Assembly (NCBI RefSeq): GCF_030504625.1
Contig: NZ_JAUKWH010000004.1
Location: forward strand, 1-64,000
Direction of reading: 5' to 3'
Length of the DNA stretch: 64,000 bases
Origin: Neisseria sp. MVDL19-042950
GTDB taxonomy: Bacteria; Pseudomonadota; Gammaproteobacteria; Burkholderiales; Neisseriaceae
In this document: piece after piece, positions 55,852 through 64,000 of the stretch
Layout of the letters: each line of letters starts with the position of its first letter
How positions within the stretch are numbered: the stretch's first letter is position 1
The notes under the pieces: model-generated
The model's input: only the letters and a program-made list of their open reading frames with translations
The model's database searches: none
What the model was told of the DNA's origin: nothing
Program-made: the position numbers and the translations under genes

Positions 55852-55876
55852 ATAAAGAAAAGGCCGTCTGAAACAT

Positions 55877-56536
55877 ATGGGGATACCGCTTTTACGCAGC
55901 CGTACAGGTTTGCGCTGCTACTTGCTGCGGGGTATTGTACTGAGCCTGCTGCTGGTGTTGCTGATGTTCGGCAACTGCGTGTGGACGGTGTATCGCGCCG
56001 GCAACCGCACTCTGCCTGCCGGCATTCATGCGGATGCCGCGGTGGTGCTGGGGGCTGCGGCGTGGGACAAACGCCCGTCGCCCGTGTTTCAGGAACGTAT
56101 CAATCATGCGATTGCACTTTATCAGGGCGGCAGGGTGGAAAAGCTGGTGTTTACCGGCGGTACGCCTAAAAAAGGCTTTATGACCGAGGCCGAAGTGGGG
56201 CGGCGTTATGCACTCAAGCAGGGTGTGCCCGCCCGCCACATCCTGTTTGAAAACACATCCCGCAGCACTTATGAAAATTTGTTAAATATCAAGCCGCTGC
56301 TAAGGGAAAACGGTATCCGGTCGGTTATTATCGTGAGCGACCCCTACCATACCGCCCGTGCAGCCGTAATGGCGCAACATTTGGGCTTGAATGCAACGGT
56401 ATCGGGCACGCCGACCAGCCGTTACAGTAATTCTCAAAAGAAAGCCAAATTTTTGATGCAGGAAAGTTATGCGCTGTTTCTGTATTACTGCGAGTATTGG
56501 GGCGATCGGGCATTGACGTTTTTACGCTGGGGGTAG
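55877..56536 (+). CDS. SanA/YdcF-like DUF218 protein, first of three
   Basis: 219 residues; one N-terminal transmembrane helix (LLRGIVLSLLLVLLMFGNCVWTVY) and a periplasmic DUF218 domain: DAAVVLGAAAWDKRPSPVFQERINHAIALYQGGRVEKLVFTGGTPKKGFMTEAEVGRRYAL, then SVIIVSDPYHTARAAVMAQHLGL. E. coli SanA of this kind affects envelope barrier function under stress. The DUS lies 4 nt before the ATG and 9 bp after the arsC stop, so arsC and this gene may be co-transcribed. Confidence 0.88.
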   Translation: MGIPLLRSRTGLRCYLLRGIVLSLLLVLLMFGNCVWTVYRAGNRTLPAGIHADAAVVLGAAAWDKRPSPVFQERINHAIALYQGGRVEKLVFTGGTPKKGFMTEAEVGRRYALKQGVPARHILFENTSRSTYENLLNIKPLLRENGIRSVIIVSDPYHTARAAVMAQHLGLNATVSGTPTSRYSNSQKKAKFLMQESYALFLYYCEYWGDRALTFLRWG

Positions 56537-56563
56537 GTTCGGCTGCGTAAGATGGGTAATGGA

Positions 56564-56599
56564 AGAGGCCGTCTGAAAACTTATTTTCAGACGGCCTCT
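56564..56599. terminator. DUS inverted-repeat terminator, convergent
   Basis: AGAGGCCGTCTGAAAA and complement with a 4-nt loop. Confidence 0.8.
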
Positions 56600-56613
56600 T
56601 TGAATGATGAAAA

Positions 56614-56907
56614 TTAGCGTTTTTTCTGATTGGTGTTTTTACTGCCTTTGGGCTTTTTCTCGGCGGCAGTCAGGCGCGCCGCTACAAATTCAACCATTAA
56701 ATCTTTCTTTTCCCAAAAGAATTTCTGCATTTTTTCGAGTGAATATATTTTTTTCACCATCGCGGGCAGGCCGTCGTGAACAATGGCGACAACTTCGCGG
56801 TTGAGCGGTTCGCTGTCCATGGCGGTTTTCAAATCGGTATTTTGCGCATCAAGGTAGGCTTGAAGCTGTTTTTTTACGCCGCCGTGAATTTCAAATTGTT
56901 TGATCAT
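56614..56907 (-). CDS. small conserved-looking protein, function unknown
   Basis: 97 residues, mostly helical (IKQFEIHGGVKKQLQAYLDAQNTDLKTAMDSEPLNREVVAIVHDGLPAMVKKIYSLEKMQKFFWEKKDLMVEFVAARL) ending in a very basic tail (KKPKGSKNTNQKKR) that suggests nucleic-acid contact. No signal peptide. I do not recognise a named family. Start at 56907 (MIKQF) after a GGAAA-type sequence; the frame from 56949 is less likely. Confidence 0.65.
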   Translation of the reverse strand: MIKQFEIHGGVKKQLQAYLDAQNTDLKTAMDSEPLNREVVAIVHDGLPAMVKKIYSLEKMQKFFWEKKDLMVEFVAARLTAAEKKPKGSKNTNQKKR

Positions 56908-57024
56908 TTTGGGTTTTCCTTTCCGTGAATGTGGGCGGTATTCTAGCAAAAATACGCCGGCTTCCTACAAATCTTAACCTTTTACAGATACAATACGTTG
57001 TATTTTTGAAAAGGCCGTCTGAAA

Positions 57025-57447
57025 ATGTATTTATGGTTCAAGCTGCTACATGTGTTTTTTATCATTTCATGGTTTGCGGGTTTGTTTTACCTGCCGCGTA
57101 TTTATGTGAATCTGGCGCAGGTGGATACGGGCAACCGCGGCGAATACCAACGCTTGCTCGGCATGGCACAACGGCTGTTTAAATTTATGACTCCGCTGGG
57201 CATCGGGGCGGTTATTGCCGGTTTTGCTGTTCCGTTCGTTACCGGCTGGTGGGGCATGGGGTGGGTGCATACGAAAGTAACGCTGGGCGTGATTCTGCTC
57301 GGCTATCATTTCTACTGCTACCGCCTGCTTTTGGACTTTCAGGAAAACCGTAACCGCTATTCACACAAGTGGTATCGTGTGTTTAATGAAATTCCCGTTG
57401 TGATTATGGCGGCTTCGCTATATCTGGTGATTTTTAAACCGTTTTGA
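57025..57447 (+). CDS. hemJ: protoporphyrinogen IX oxidase HemJ
   Basis: Oxidises protoporphyrinogen IX in heme synthesis. 140-residue membrane protein with four helices; conserved histidines and lysine in LLHVFFIISWFAGLFYLPRIYV and WVHTKVTLGVILLGYH, and the C-terminal WYRVFNEIPVVIMAASLYLVIFKPF. The DUS (57012-57023) ends one base before the ATG and replaces a normal ribosome binding site. Confidence 0.95.
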   Translation: MYLWFKLLHVFFIISWFAGLFYLPRIYVNLAQVDTGNRGEYQRLLGMAQRLFKFMTPLGIGAVIAGFAVPFVTGWWGMGWVHTKVTLGVILLGYHFYCYRLLLDFQENRNRYSHKWYRVFNEIPVVIMAASLYLVIFKPF

Positions 57448-57468
57448 CAGTAAAGGCCGTCTGAAAAC

Positions 57469-57948
57469 ATGACTATTGAAATCGAACGCCGTTTTTTATT
57501 GAAAAACGACTCATGGCGCGGGCAGGCATCTGCGCCGAAAATGCTGCGGCAGGGCTATTTGAGTGTGGATAAAGAATGCACTATTCGCGTGCGTATTGTC
57601 GGCGATAAGGCATGGCTGACTTTGAAGGGGTATATTTCCGATGCCGTCCGCAGCGAATTCGAATACGAAATCCCGTTGGCGCATGCCGAGCAAATGATGC
57701 AGACGATGTGTCCGTTTAAATTGGAAAAATATCGTTATGAAATCGAATACGATGGGTTTGTGTTTGAAATCGACGAATATTTCGGCGATAACGCCCCGTT
57801 GGTCGTGGCCGAGATAGAGTTGCCGAACGAGTATACGGCGTTTGCCAAACCGGATTGGTTGGGTGAGGAAATCACGTCCGACGGTAAATTTACCAATGCT
57901 TATTTGAGCAAGCATCCGTATTCGTCTTGGCATTGCCAAAAAACTTAA
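57469..57948 (+). CDS. CYTH domain protein (triphosphate tunnel metalloenzyme)
   Basis: 159 residues of the CYTH family, which act on inorganic triphosphate or similar compounds. N-terminal IEIERRFLL is the ExExR/K motif; IRVRIVGDKAWLTLKG and later EYEIPLAHAEQM, FEIDEYFGDNAPLVVAEIELPNE supply the tunnel's charged residues. Short bacterial members hydrolyse tripolyphosphate. Starts 21 bp after hemJ with a DUS in the gap, likely one transcript. Confidence 0.9.
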   Translation: MTIEIERRFLLKNDSWRGQASAPKMLRQGYLSVDKECTIRVRIVGDKAWLTLKGYISDAVRSEFEYEIPLAHAEQMMQTMCPFKLEKYRYEIEYDGFVFEIDEYFGDNAPLVVAEIELPNEYTAFAKPDWLGEEITSDGKFTNAYLSKHPYSSWHCQKT

Positions 57949-57973
57949 ATATATTACGGCGCTTATTCTTTTC

Positions 57974-58012
57974 AGGCCGTCTGAAATCTTGTTTATGGGT
58001 TTCAGACGGCCT
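57974..58012 (+). terminator. DUS inverted-repeat terminator after the CYTH gene
   Basis: AGGCCGTCTGAAA and complement with a 13-nt loop followed by TTTT. Confidence 0.8.
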
Positions 58013-58107
58013 TTTGCCGGTTGTTGCAGGCTCTTTTATTTCTTCGGTTGACTTTCCATTCAAACAAAACTTGATTGTTTTTTAGCTTATTCAAGCGGAA
58101 ACTTGCC

Positions 58108-58749
58108 ATGGCTGTTCGTATCCAACCCATTATGCAAAGAGTAATATTTTCCTGCGTTAAAAAGATTTTGGTGCTTGGCGCACTTTTGTTGGCGGCGGTG
58201 TGGTTTACCGCTCTGGTTTGGGTTTGGTATGGCGATATCCGCATCACCCGGCGGCCTGTCGGCAGCATTGAGGCGGCAGATAGCGCGGTTGTGTTGAGTA
58301 CCAAAGCGTATCGGCAAGGCAAGCTGAATCCGTGTTTGGTTTCGCGCGTAGAGGCAGGTGTGGCGCTGTGGCGGGCGGGTAAGGTAAAACGGCTGGTGAT
58401 GAGCGGCGGCATCAACCGCGATTTCCATTACGGTTCGAAAACCATGAAGATGTTGGCGGAGCGGATGGGCGTGCCTGCCGAAGCAATCGTGTTGGAAAGC
58501 GAATCCGCCGACACCTATCAAAATATTGTTTACAGCACCGCATCGGTAAAACACGACCGCAGCGTGGTGTTGGTGAGTTCCGGCTTCCATTTGCGCCGTG
58601 CGTCTTGGCTGGCGGCCCGACAATGGCCCGATAAGCATATACAGGTATTTGCAGGCAGCTATTGTTATTCTAATGTTGGTTTTTATCTATATGATTTAAT
58701 TAGAGAAACAGGAGCCATCTTAAAAAACGGCCTATTAAACCGCTATTGA
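58108..58749 (+). CDS. SanA/YdcF-like DUF218 protein, second of three
   Basis: 213 residues: N-terminal membrane helix (KKILVLGALLLAAVWFTALVWVWY), then DSAVVLSTKAYRQGKLNPCLVSRVEAGVALWRAGKVKRLVMSGGINRDFHYGSKTMKMLAERMGV, SADTYQNIVYS and SVVLVSSGFHLRRASWLA. Nearest E. coli relative is SanA. Start at 58108 with GCGGAAA; the frame from 58075 adds a basic stretch. Neighbouring paralogue follows after 57 bp. Confidence 0.88.
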   Translation: MAVRIQPIMQRVIFSCVKKILVLGALLLAAVWFTALVWVWYGDIRITRRPVGSIEAADSAVVLSTKAYRQGKLNPCLVSRVEAGVALWRAGKVKRLVMSGGINRDFHYGSKTMKMLAERMGVPAEAIVLESESADTYQNIVYSTASVKHDRSVVLVSSGFHLRRASWLAARQWPDKHIQVFAGSYCYSNVGFYLYDLIRETGAILKNGLLNRY

Positions 58750-58806
58750 GAAAACTATTTGCCATAAGTGGTACAATAAGGCCGAATTTTTGACCGTTTT
58801 AATAAT

Positions 58807-59412
58807 ATGCTTAAAAAACAATATGTTGCTATATTTTTCGGCCTGCTGCTGATCGGTTGGCTGATATTGATGATATGGATTTACATGTCTGCTTTGCAGA
58901 CACGGAGTATCCGTAAAGACGAAATCCGACCGGCTGATGCGGCATTGGTGTTGGGCAATGCGGTTAATAAAGACGGCCGCCCGAATCCGTGTCTGCGTTC
59001 CCGCGTGGCCGCTGCCGCCGAGCTGTATCATGCCGATAAAGTGCCCAAGCTGGTGGTTGCCGGAGGTACGGACAGCGACGGCAGCAATGAAGCCCAGCAC
59101 ATGAAGGCGATTGCAATAGAATTAGGTGTGCCGGAATCGCGCATTGCGATGGAAGGGAAGTCTGAAAATACTTATGAAAACATCCGCTTCAGCTCGGTGC
59201 AGCTTACCAATAACAGCAATGTGGTGATTGTGAGTGCCGATTTTCATCTGCAACGCGCTTTGTGGCTGGCCGAAAGGGAGTGGGGAGATCAAAAAATGCT
59301 ACAGGTTTATTCCGGCCAAGAGTCATGCGACGACAGCGGCTTGGATTACGCCCGCAAGCTGGTGCGCGAAAGTTTGGCGTGGATAAAAGCGGTGGTAATC
59401 AAACCCGACTGA
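58807..59412 (+). CDS. SanA/YdcF-like DUF218 protein, third of three
   Basis: 201 residues: membrane helix YVAIFFGLLLIGWLILMIWIYM, then DAALVLGNAVNKDGRPNPCLRSRVAAAAELYHADKVPKLVVAGGTDSDGSNEAQHMKAIAIELGV, SENTYENIRFSS and NVVIVSADFHLQRALWLA. It is clearly related to the gene just before it: both share NPCL.SRV and FHL.RA.WLA, which suggests a tandem duplication. Confidence 0.88.
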   Translation: MLKKQYVAIFFGLLLIGWLILMIWIYMSALQTRSIRKDEIRPADAALVLGNAVNKDGRPNPCLRSRVAAAAELYHADKVPKLVVAGGTDSDGSNEAQHMKAIAIELGVPESRIAMEGKSENTYENIRFSSVQLTNNSNVVIVSADFHLQRALWLAEREWGDQKMLQVYSGQESCDDSGLDYARKLVRESLAWIKAVVIKPD

Positions 59413-59492
59413 TGCACCGGTATGCGATGCCGTATTGTTCGAAACGCAAACGTAATGCTGAACATAGGCTGTCTATGGGGTAAAATAGCCGG

Positions 59493-59524
59493 CAGGCCGT
59501 CTGAAAACGGTTTCAGACGGCCTG
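59493..59524. terminator. DUS inverted-repeat hairpin after the third DUF218 gene
   Basis: CAGGCCGTCTGAAA and complement with a 4-nt loop, 80 bp after the stop at 59412. Confidence 0.75.
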
Positions 59525-59567
59525 CTGTTCGATTTGAGCACACATAACCTATTGATTGCCTAAACAC

Positions 59568-60353
59568 ATGATTCCCCCCGACCATTGGCAGATTCACCGT
59601 CATCTTGCCCGAGATATGGATGAGCGGCTGCAACTTGTTCGCCATGTTCCCCAACATATTATGCTTGTCGGTGCCGATGCCGACGAGAGCCGCAGTTTGC
59701 TGGCGGAGCGTTATCCCAAAGCCGCCTTTACCGAATACGACCCCCGCCCTGCATTTTTGCAGGCTGCCGCCGAAGCACGCAAACCGAATCTGTGGCAGAA
59801 GCTGACCGGCAAAAGTATTCCCCAATACTGTCGGGATCTCGACGAACCCTTGCCTGAAGCCGCTGCCGATATGTTATGGGCAAACCTCAGCCTGATTACC
59901 GCCGAATCGCCCGTGCCGGTGTTTGAAAACTGGGCGCGTGCTCTGAAAACCGACGGCTTGCTGTTTTTCACCCACTTCGGTATCGACAGCTTGCAAGCGT
60001 TGGCAGGCCGTCTGAAACAGTGCGGTATCGCTTGTGAAACGCCTATGCTGTTCGATATGCACGATCTGGGCGATATGCTGTTTCATCACGGATTTTACGA
60101 TCCGGTAATGGATACGGCCAAGCTGGAGCTGAACTACCGCCGTGCCGATACGTTTTGGCAGGATATGGATACGTTCGGTTTGTGGGCATCACTGGAATTT
60201 GATGACGAGGCTGCCGCCAAAGCCGCCGTCGACGAGATGTTTGCCGACGGCAGCCTGAACAGCATCACGCTCGAAACCGTGTATGGGCATGCGGTTAAAA
60301 AGCAAACACTGCCGCAGGGCGAAAGTTTGGTGCAGTTTTATCCGAAGCATTAA
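59568..60353 (+). CDS. BioC-like methyltransferase, divergent
   Basis: 261 residues with the size and late part of the BioC malonyl-ACP methyltransferase family: DMLWANLSLITAESPVPVFENWARALKTDGLLFFTHFGIDSLQALAGRLKQCG matches the BioC pattern 'n.al.W..d....l.e..rvLkpgG.l.fst.g..tL.El'. The SAM-binding motif I, normally a Gly-rich DLGCGTG, is degenerate here (LVGADADESRSLL), so activity is uncertain. Start at ATG 59568; a TTG at 59556 is also open. A DUS lies inside at about 60006. Confidence 0.7.
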   Translation: MIPPDHWQIHRHLARDMDERLQLVRHVPQHIMLVGADADESRSLLAERYPKAAFTEYDPRPAFLQAAAEARKPNLWQKLTGKSIPQYCRDLDEPLPEAAADMLWANLSLITAESPVPVFENWARALKTDGLLFFTHFGIDSLQALAGRLKQCGIACETPMLFDMHDLGDMLFHHGFYDPVMDTAKLELNYRRADTFWQDMDTFGLWASLEFDDEAAAKAAVDEMFADGSLNSITLETVYGHAVKKQTLPQGESLVQFYPKH

Positions 60354-60385
60354 GCGAAACACAGTTATCTGCTTAAATATACGAA

Positions 60386-60417
60386 AAGGCCGTCTGAAAA
60401 ACTTTCAGACGGCCTTT
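60386..60417 (+). terminator. DUS inverted-repeat terminator after the methyltransferase gene
   Basis: AAAGGCCGTCTGAAA and complement with a minimal loop. Confidence 0.8.
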
Positions 60418-60434
60418 GAGTTGGTAAAGCGTTA

Positions 60435-60566
60435 TATAGCAAACAAACTTATCGTTGATAAAAGGCAGCAAACCGCAAACAGTGCAAAATAGCGGCTTAC
60501 ACAATCGTTCTCTTCGAGAGCTAAGGCGCAGCAACGCCGTAGCAGGAAGAAAGTTTATTTGTTACA
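60435..60566. mobile_element. small TIR element, Correia-like, copy B
   Basis: 132 bp. Left end TATAGCAAACAAACTT; right end (complement) TGTAACAAATAAACTT, 13 of 16 matching. Shares the inner CGTTCTCTTCG and AAGGCGCAGCAACGCCGTAG stretches with copy A at 42047-42202 but is shorter by an internal gap. Its right end overlaps the sstT stop codon (60562-60564). No reading frame. Confidence 0.65.
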
Positions 60567-61791
60567 GCTGGCCTTCTTTGCGTTGGCGGCCGTAATCCGC
60601 AGCAGCGGTAAACAGTACATCGGTGGAAGAGTTCAATGCCGTTTCGGCAGAATCCTGAATCACCCCGATAATAAAGCCCACAGCCACAACCTGCATGGCC
60701 ACGTCATTGGAAATGCCGAACAGGCTGCACGCCAGCGGAATCAGCAGCAGCGAGCCGCCGGCCACACCGGATGCACCGGCCGCGCTCACTGTCGCCACCA
60801 AGCTCAATAGCAATGCCGTGGCGAAGTCCACTTGAATGCCCTGCGTGTAGGCGGCAGACATTGCCAGCACGGTAATGGTGATCGCCGCCCCGCCCATATT
60901 GATGGTGGCTCCCAACGGAATAGAAATGGAATACGTATCTTCATGCAGGTTGAGTTTCTTCGCCAAGGCCATGTTCACGGGAATATTAGCGGCCGAACTA
61001 CGGGTAAAGAAAGCGGTCATACCACTTTCACGAAGGCAGGTTAGCACCAGCGGATAAGGATTGCGGCGGACTTTCCACCACACGATTAACGGATTGGCAA
61101 CGAGGGCGATAAACAGCATGCAGCCCACCAACACCAAAATCAGTTTGCCGTAACTGGCAAGCGCGGTAAAACCGGTTTCGGCAATGGTGGAAGACACCAA
61201 GCCGAATATACCCAAAGGCGCAAAGCGGATAACCCATTTCACCACTTGCGATACGGCGGAAGCCAAATCCGCCACCATAATACGGGTGGATTCCGCCGCA
61301 TGGCGCAGAGCGAAACCGAGCACCAAAGCCCAAGCCAGAATACCGATGTAGTTGGCGTTGGCAAGCGCGTTAATCGGATTGGACACCAAGTTCAGCAACA
61401 GCGCTTTCATCACTTCGGTAATGCCGGAAGGCGGCGCGGTGGTTACATTGTTGGCATGAACCAGCACGATTTCGGTGGGAAAGAGAAAACTGGCCACCAC
61501 AGCGGAAAAAGCCGCAGTGAAAGTGCCGATAATATAAAGAATCAGAATAGGGCGGATGTGTGCTTCATTACCGCGTTGATGCTGGGCAACCGCAGCAACA
61601 ACCAGCACAAACACCAGCACAGGGGCAACAGCTTTCAACGCGCCTACAAACAGCGTGCCGAGCAAGCCCGAAGCCAAACCGGCCGATGGCGACAGCCACG
61701 CCAATACAATACCTAAAACAAGGCCGACTGCAATTTGTTGAACCAAACTGATTCGGTTAACTGCATCGACAACCGGATTTCCGCTTGCCAT
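60562..61791 (-). CDS. sstT: serine/threonine:sodium symporter SstT
   Basis: 409-residue inner-membrane transporter of the dicarboxylate/amino acid:cation symporter family, taking up Ser and Thr with Na+. Visible: [20 protein letters not shown], the re-entrant [20 protein letters not shown] (SSAAN hairpin) and [22 protein letters not shown] with [19 protein letters not shown]. Ends RRKEGQL, where the stop codon lies in the terminal repeat of MITE copy B. Confidence 0.95.
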   Translation of the reverse strand: MASGNPVVDAVNRISLVQQIAVGLVLGIVLAWLSPSAGLASGLLGTLFVGALKAVAPVLVFVLVVAAVAQHQRGNEAHIRPILILYIIGTFTAAFSAVVASFLFPTEIVLVHANNVTTAPPSGITEVMKALLLNLVSNPINALANANYIGILAWALVLGFALRHAAESTRIMVADLASAVSQVVKWVIRFAPLGIFGLVSSTIAETGFTALASYGKLILVLVGCMLFIALVANPLIVWWKVRRNPYPLVLTCLRESGMTAFFTRSSAANIPVNMALAKKLNLHEDTYSISIPLGATINMGGAAITITVLAMSAAYTQGIQVDFATALLLSLVATVSAAGASGVAGGSLLLIPLACSLFGISNDVAMQVVAVGFIIGVIQDSAETALNSSTDVLFTAAADYGRQRKEGQL

Positions 61792-62176
61792 GAGTGCATC
61801 CTTCTATATTAATGTTAAAAAAAGATAATATTTTAAAATAAAATGCTTATTCCGGGAGGGGTTGGAGAGAAAACGGCATAAAAGACCGCTAAATAGATTT
61901 ATATCGCAATAAAAGTTATCAATTATTAGAAAAATTCATAAAAAACAGATATTTTAGCATGATTAGTGAGACGAATATACTTATTGGAGCCGTCTGAAAC
62001 AGACCGTATCGGCTGGAAATCGGAAGCGGCACAGATAACCGTATCGTTTTGCCGCATTACCGGTTTATTGCTTCTGCATTTTGCATAATTATTTGGATTC
62101 CTCGCCACATCCCAACAGAAATTAAAGAAAATAATGCTAAAATCGACACTTAGTGAAAAGTATGCGATTTGATGCC
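61792..62176. other. AT-rich spacer between sstT and tamA
   Basis: No supported gene; a minus-strand frame at 61926-62192 has no family resemblance. It holds one 10-base DUS core at about 61989 and, at about 62133-62141, a TAAAAT -10-like site for tamA. The divergent sstT promoter must also lie here. Confidence 0.5.
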
Positions 62177-64000
62177 ATGAAAAAACACACAACTTCCCTG
62201 TTTCTGACCACGCTTTCGCTTGCCTGCACCCAAGCGTTTGCTTCAGAACCCGTGCCTGAAGATTATGTGCCTATCAAAAAACAAACCAAAAACAGCGAAA
62301 AAAAAGATGCTAACGGCAAACTGCCGTTGAAATATCCGGTCGAAATCCGTACCGATAACGACGAAGTCAAAGCCATGCTCGAAGAGCATCTGCCGCTGAT
62401 TGCCCAACAGCACGAGGAAGAGCTCGATAGGGAGCAGATCGGCTTTTTGGCGGAAGATGCGCCGGATAACGTGCAGACCATGCTGAAAACCAAAGGCTAT
62501 TTCAACAGCAAAGTAAACGTCGAGCCTGCGGGGGCGGGCTATGTAGTGAATGTTGCGCCCGGTAAGCGTACCAAGATCAACAATGTGGGCGTGGCGATTA
62601 TCGGCGACGTGCTGCAAGACGACGATCTGGCGCAGTATTATAAAAGTGCGTTGGAAAACTGGTCGCTTCCGGTCGGCGACAATTTTGATCAAAGCGAATG
62701 GAACAGTAGTAAAACATCGGTATTGTCTGCAGTGGTGCGCAAAAAATACCCGCTGGCCAGGTTATCGCAAACACAAGCCACCATTGATCCCAATCGCAAT
62801 ACCGCCGATTTGAACGTGGTTGTAGAAAGCAACCGTCCCGTATATTTTGGAGACGTACACATTACCGGCACGGACCGTTATCCCGAAAAAGTAGTGCGGG
62901 GTATGGCGAAGTTCCGGCCCGGTTCGCCTTATGATTTGGATTTGCTGCTCGATTACCAGCAGGCATTGGAGCAGGACGGGCACTATTCCGGCGCATCGGT
63001 GCAAGCCGATTTCGATAATATGCAAGGCGACCGCGTGCCGGTAAAAGTAGCCGTATCCGAAGTGAAGCGGCACAAACTCGAAGCCGGTGTGCGTTACGAT
63101 TCCGAATATGGTCTCGGCGGGCGTATCGGATACGACTACTACAACTTGTTCAACCGCGGCTATATCGGTTCGGTTGTGTGGGATGCGGATAAATACGAAA
63201 CCACCGTTGCAGCCGGTATCAGCCAGCCGCGAAACAGCAACGGCCATTATTTCACTTCCAATGTCGGCTACACCCGCTCGACCACCCAAAATCTGGAAAA
63301 ACATGCCTTAACCGGAGGCATTTGGCGGGTGCGCGACCGCAATAATATCGAATCCCGCCTCGGAGTCGAATACATCACCGAAAGCCGCCGCGTACCCGGT
63401 TCCAATTACGATTTGGGCCGAAGCAATGCCACCATGCTTACCGCTTCGTGGAAACGGCAGGAAATCCAAAGTACGCTGCGTCCTGAAAACGGTTACTATT
63501 TGGACGGTAAAGTCGGCTCCACATTGGGCAAACTATTATCGTCCACCACCATTGCAAGGGCGCATGGTCGGGCAGGGTATTATTTCACGCCCGAAAATAA
63601 AAAAATCGGCACTTTCATCGCACGCGGTCAGGTAGGTTACGTGTATGCCCGCGAAAACGACGAAGTGCCGTCCACTTTGCAGTTCCGCACCGGCGGAGCC
63701 ACGTCGATACGCGGTTACGAGTTGGACAGTATCGGTTTGGCCGGCCCCAACGGTTCGGTGCTGCCCGAACGGGCGGTGGCAGTAGCAAGTTTGGAATATC
63801 AATATCCGGTAACCAAGAGTTTCTCTGCCGCCGTATTTCACGATATGGGCGATGCCGCGCGCAACTTCAAACGAATGTCTTTCAAACACGGCACGGGCGT
63901 GGGCGTGCGTTGGTTCAGCCCCGTTGCACCGTTTTCGTTTGATGTCGCTTACGGGCATCATGATAAAAAACTGCGTTGGCACATCAGTTTAGGAACACGA
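62177..64000 (+). CDS. tamA: translocation and assembly module protein TamA (3' end beyond the window)
   Basis: Omp85-family outer-membrane protein that, with TamB, inserts autotransporters and other proteins. Signal peptide MKKHTTSLFLTTLSLACTQAFA; three POTRA domains (about residues 30-290) with TMLKTKGYFNSKVNVEPAGAGYVVNV, PVYFGDVHITGTDRYPEKVVRGMAKFRPGSPYDLDLLLDYQQAL; then a 16-strand barrel with GGATSIRGYELDSIG (the GxxSxRGY lid-lock motif) and the closing strand RWHISLGTR. 608 codons are visible without a stop; almost the whole protein is present and only the last residue or so is likely missing. tamB is expected downstream. Confidence 0.9.
   Translation, partial: MKKHTTSLFLTTLSLACTQAFASEPVPEDYVPIKKQTKNSEKKDANGKLPLKYPVEIRTDNDEVKAMLEEHLPLIAQQHEEELDREQIGFLAEDAPDNVQTMLKTKGYFNSKVNVEPAGAGYVVNVAPGKRTKINNVGVAIIGDVLQDDDLAQYYKSALENWSLPVGDNFDQSEWNSSKTSVLSAVVRKKYPLARLSQTQATIDPNRNTADLNVVVESNRPVYFGDVHITGTDRYPEKVVRGMAKFRPGSPYDLDLLLDYQQALEQDGHYSGASVQADFDNMQGDRVPVKVAVSEVKRHKLEAGVRYDSEYGLGGRIGYDYYNLFNRGYIGSVVWDADKYETTVAAGISQPRNSNGHYFTSNVGYTRSTTQNLEKHALTGGIWRVRDRNNIESRLGVEYITESRRVPGSNYDLGRSNATMLTASWKRQEIQSTLRPENGYYLDGKVGSTLGKLLSSTTIARAHGRAGYYFTPENKKIGTFIARGQVGYVYARENDEVPSTLQFRTGGATSIRGYELDSIGLAGPNGSVLPERAVAVASLEYQYPVTKSFSAAVFHDMGDAARNFKRMSFKHGTGVGVRWFSPVAPFSFDVAYGHHDKKLRWHISLGTR

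Noticed and set aside
61926-62192. 88-codon minus-strand frame between sstT and tamA
   Set aside because: AT-rich spacer reading; no domain and it overlaps the tamA start.

Overview
The window is chromosomal DNA from a Neisseria-type betaproteobacterium. The clearest sign is the DNA uptake sequence AGGCCGTCTGAA (AG-DUS dialect), present in dozens of copies, mostly as inverted pairs just after genes where they form terminators. A few copies carry the ATGCCGTCTGAA dialect. The gene content fits (pilT/pilU, gltX, mnmE, lpxC, waaC, etfBA, mltA). I see no tRNA, rRNA, prophage, insertion sequence with a transposase, CRISPR array or restriction system. Almost every stretch is core housekeeping sequence.

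Layout. 0-5.7 kb: dksA, yggT, proC and yggS on the minus strand, divergent from the twitching-motility ATPases pilT and pilU. 6-16.5 kb: argE-type deacetylase, mutS, gltX, a dienelactone hydrolase, an HxlR/NmrA divergent pair, mnmE, an FKBP isomerase and a DUF2061 membrane protein. 16.7-25.5 kb: D-2-hydroxyacid dehydrogenase, gnd, ggt, lpxC, gapA and an M48 membrane protease, with two unusually AT-rich spacers carrying DnaA-box-like sites. 25.6-34.5 kb: rnpB (RNase P RNA), rsgA, two small exported proteins, a GNAT enzyme, pgk, a LOG-family enzyme, prfB with its programmed +1 frameshift, and dinG. 34.7-45.5 kb: degV, truC, udk, murA, an RNB ribonuclease, ispA-xseB, a lipocalin, yjdM, folA, trmO and a nicotinamidase. 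45.5-52.2 kb: waaC, etfBA, yigZ, purD, tsaC and an orphan DUF6968-like gene, with two perfect parS sites. 52.5-64 kb: mltA, a two-gene glycosidase-like/thioredoxin operon, arsC, three SanA/DUF218 paralogues, hemJ, a CYTH protein, a methyltransferase, sstT and a tamA that runs off the right edge.

Most noteworthy points. (1) Two perfect 16-bp parS palindromes (45559-45574 and 48515-48530), plus a 517-bp AT-rich lpxC-gapA spacer with one perfect and several near-consensus DnaA boxes, suggest the window is close to the replication origin, away from dnaA. (2) Two copies of a small terminal-inverted-repeat element (42047-42202 and 60435-60566) resemble, but do not match, Correia elements. (3) A secreted clan GH-A-like glycosidase is translationally coupled to a periplasmic thioredoxin. 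(4) A candidate small RNA of about 78 nt lies on the minus strand downstream of gapA. (5) DUS copies are used as terminators, as leaders directly against start codons and, in truC, as the stop codon itself. I found no clear multi-gene system that looks wholly undescribed; the origin/partition layout and the MITE family are the best leads.
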